From Nocardioides sp. SYSU D00038 (GTDB taxonomy: Bacteria; Actinomycetota; Actinomycetes; Propionibacteriales; Nocardioidaceae), in assembly GCF_016924665.1 (NCBI RefSeq), contig NZ_JAFFJT010000007.1, forward strand, positions 393,376 to 457,375: DNA of 64,000 bases, in the 5' to 3' direction. Below the pieces are notes generated by a model, which saw only the letters and a program-made list of their open reading frames with translations, was not told the origin of the DNA and did no database searches. Position 1 is the stretch's first letter; every line of letters starts with the position of its first letter. Below are positions 62,611-64,000 of this stretch, in pieces. Made by a program: the position numbers and the translations under genes.

Positions 62611-64000
62611 CGCCACTTGCCCGATCCACCCGCCGGGGCGCCGCGCCGCCCGGCACGGAGGCGGCGGAGCGACGGGGGCGTTCGGCACGTCAACGCCCGA
62701 TGTGGCGCCGCTGACCACCTGGGGCACGGCAGGGCAGCGTCCGGCGACACGGCAACGAGTGCCGAACGACGTCCGGCGCAGCAGCCGCAGCGCCCCACCA
62801 CGCGCGGCACCCCGCACCTCACCCCCGATCACGCGACGAGGAGTCAGCACCCGCCCGAGCCCCGTCCCCGGAGTCGCCCGCTACAAGGAGGGCGTTCGGC
62901 TCACTGGGTCTCGACGACGCTCACCGGGTCTCGACGACGCTCGCTGGCGCTCGCTGCTCGACCAGCGGTGGTCGCCGGAGGGCGGTCGGCTCACCGGGTT
63001 TCGAGACAGGCGTTGCACGCCTTCCTCAACCATCGGGGGCGGCCGGCGTTCGCTCCCCACCGGCGGTACGCTCCTCGATCCACCTGCCGGGGCGCCGCGC
63101 CGCACGGCACGGAGGCGGCGGAGCGACGGGCGGCGTTCGGCACGTCAACGGCGGCGTGGCGCCGCTGACCAGCCGGGGAACAAGACAGCAGCGTCCGGCG
63201 ACACGGCAACGAGTGCCGAACGACGCCCGGCGCGCAGCAGCCGCAGTGCCCCCCAACGCGCGGCACCCCCGCCCCACCCCACCCAACAGTCAGCACCCGC
63301 CCGGGCCCCGTCCGCGAAGTCGCCCGCTACAGGGAGGGCGTTCGGCTCACCGGGTCTCGAGGCTCGTCGCCAGGGCTCCTCGCACCTCGACCAGCGCCCG
63401 GCGTTCGGCTCACCGGGTCTCGACGACGCTCGCTGGCGCTCGCTGCTCGACCAGCGGTGGTCGCCGGAGGGCGGTCGGCTCACCGGGTTTCGAGACAGGC
63501 GTTGCACGCCTTCCTCAACCATCGGGGGCGGCCGGCGTTCGCTCCCCACCGGCGGTACGCTCCTCGATCCACCTGCCGGGGCGCCGCGCCGCACGGCACG
63601 GAGGCGGCGGAGCGACGGGCGGCGTTCGGCACGTCAACGGCGGCGTGGCGCCGCTGACCAGCCGGGGAACAAGACAGCAGCGTCCGGCGACACGGCAACG
63701 AGTGCCGAACGACGCCCGGCGCGCAGCAGCCGCAGTGCCCCCCAACGCGCGGCACCCCCGCCCCACCCAACAGTCACCCGCGCCCCGGATCACACCCGCC
63801 GCAGTCAGCACCCACCCGAGCCCGGTCCCCGGAGTCGCCCGTTACGGAGAACGGTCGGCTCACTGGGTCTCGAGGCTCGTCGCCAGGGCTCCTCGCACCT
63901 CGACCAGCGCCCGGCGTTCGGCTCACCGGGTCTCGACGACGCTCGCTGGCGCGCGCTGCTCCACCAAGCACCAGGACGACGAAGCGGGGCCCGCGGGGGA
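62611..64000. repeat. Structured repeat units and a 489-bp tandem duplication
   Basis: Three more copies of the long unit have arms GTTCGGCAC/GTGCCGAAC at 62680/62759, 63135/63213 and 63624/63702. The segment 62920-63279 recurs at 63409-63768 without a visible difference (offset 489). Palindromic elements lie at 62926-62967, 62996-63032, 63352-63396, 63415-63456, 63485-63521, 63865-63908 and 63928-63965. No credible gene is seen; the identical reading frames in both duplicates follow from the duplication. Confidence 0.88.

Noticed and set aside
62611..64000. CRISPR array
   Set aside because: Repeat units are hundreds of bases long or form irregular palindromes; there are no constant-length spacers and no cas genes.

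Overview
This is GC-rich actinobacterial chromosome. Codon use, leaderless starts behind TANNNT hexamers, GTGA/ATGA gene overlaps, an Rpf protein, Pmt mannosyltransferase, DapF, mycothiol-type DinB proteins and the order miaB-miaA-dapF-hflX all point to Actinobacteria, most likely Nocardioidaceae (Nocardioides or a close relative). The species assignment is inference; no rRNA or tRNA gene was seen.

Layout. 1-6.6 kb: truncated ROK regulator, SGNH hydrolase, hflX, a small-molecule kinase, an SDR, and the coupled pair PPOX-dapF. 6.6-13.5 kb: gamma-glutamyltransferase, an AraC/DinB regulator coupled to a DHFR-like reductase, a second DHFR-like reductase, a serine hydrolase coupled to miaA, then a chain of small genes (MT0933-like antitoxin, a 42-residue acidic protein, NUDIX) joined by GTGA overlaps. 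13.5-20.7 kb: acidic hypothetical proteins, a short repeat array, peptidase E, miaB, the gluABCD-type glutamate ABC transporter and a DUF4442 hotdog protein. 20.7-27.5 kb: a cysteine-free CsoR-like regulator with a CsoR-type operator, a methyltransferase divergent from a MarR regulator, then the housekeeping operon rpf-ksgA-ispE-ABC-F. 27.7-36.9 kb: MFS exporter, the coupled run rsmI-epoxide-hydrolase-like-tatD, a 1.7-kb gene-free repeat tract, pmt, PPOX and an exported hydrolase.

36.98-54.15 kb is the main accessory locus: a complete non-phosphorylative L-fucose (6-deoxysugar) system. A secreted 1,489-residue GH95 fucosidase would release the sugar and an ABC importer of RbsABC type would take it up. 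A RhaM-like mutarotase, an aldo/keto reductase, an amidohydrolase-type lactonase, fuconate dehydratase, an SDR and an FAH-fold diketo-acid hydrolase would convert it to pyruvate plus L-lactate. LutABC would then oxidise the lactate to pyruvate. A GntR/FCD regulator ends the plus-strand arm. Two palindromic motifs are shared between the fucosidase upstream region and the divergent promoter region of the catabolic genes.

54.2-62.3 kb: DinB and DUF5994 proteins, a secreted GH18 chitinase-like protein, a secreted hypothetical protein, TetR divergent from an FBP-domain protein, ycnI-copCD, and a 4-oxalocrotonate tautomerase. 62.3-64 kb: a second repeat tract made of the same elements as the one at 32-34 kb. 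The two tracts hold a family of short palindromes with shared ends and exchanged cores, and six copies of a longer structured unit (about 330 bp) of unknown function.
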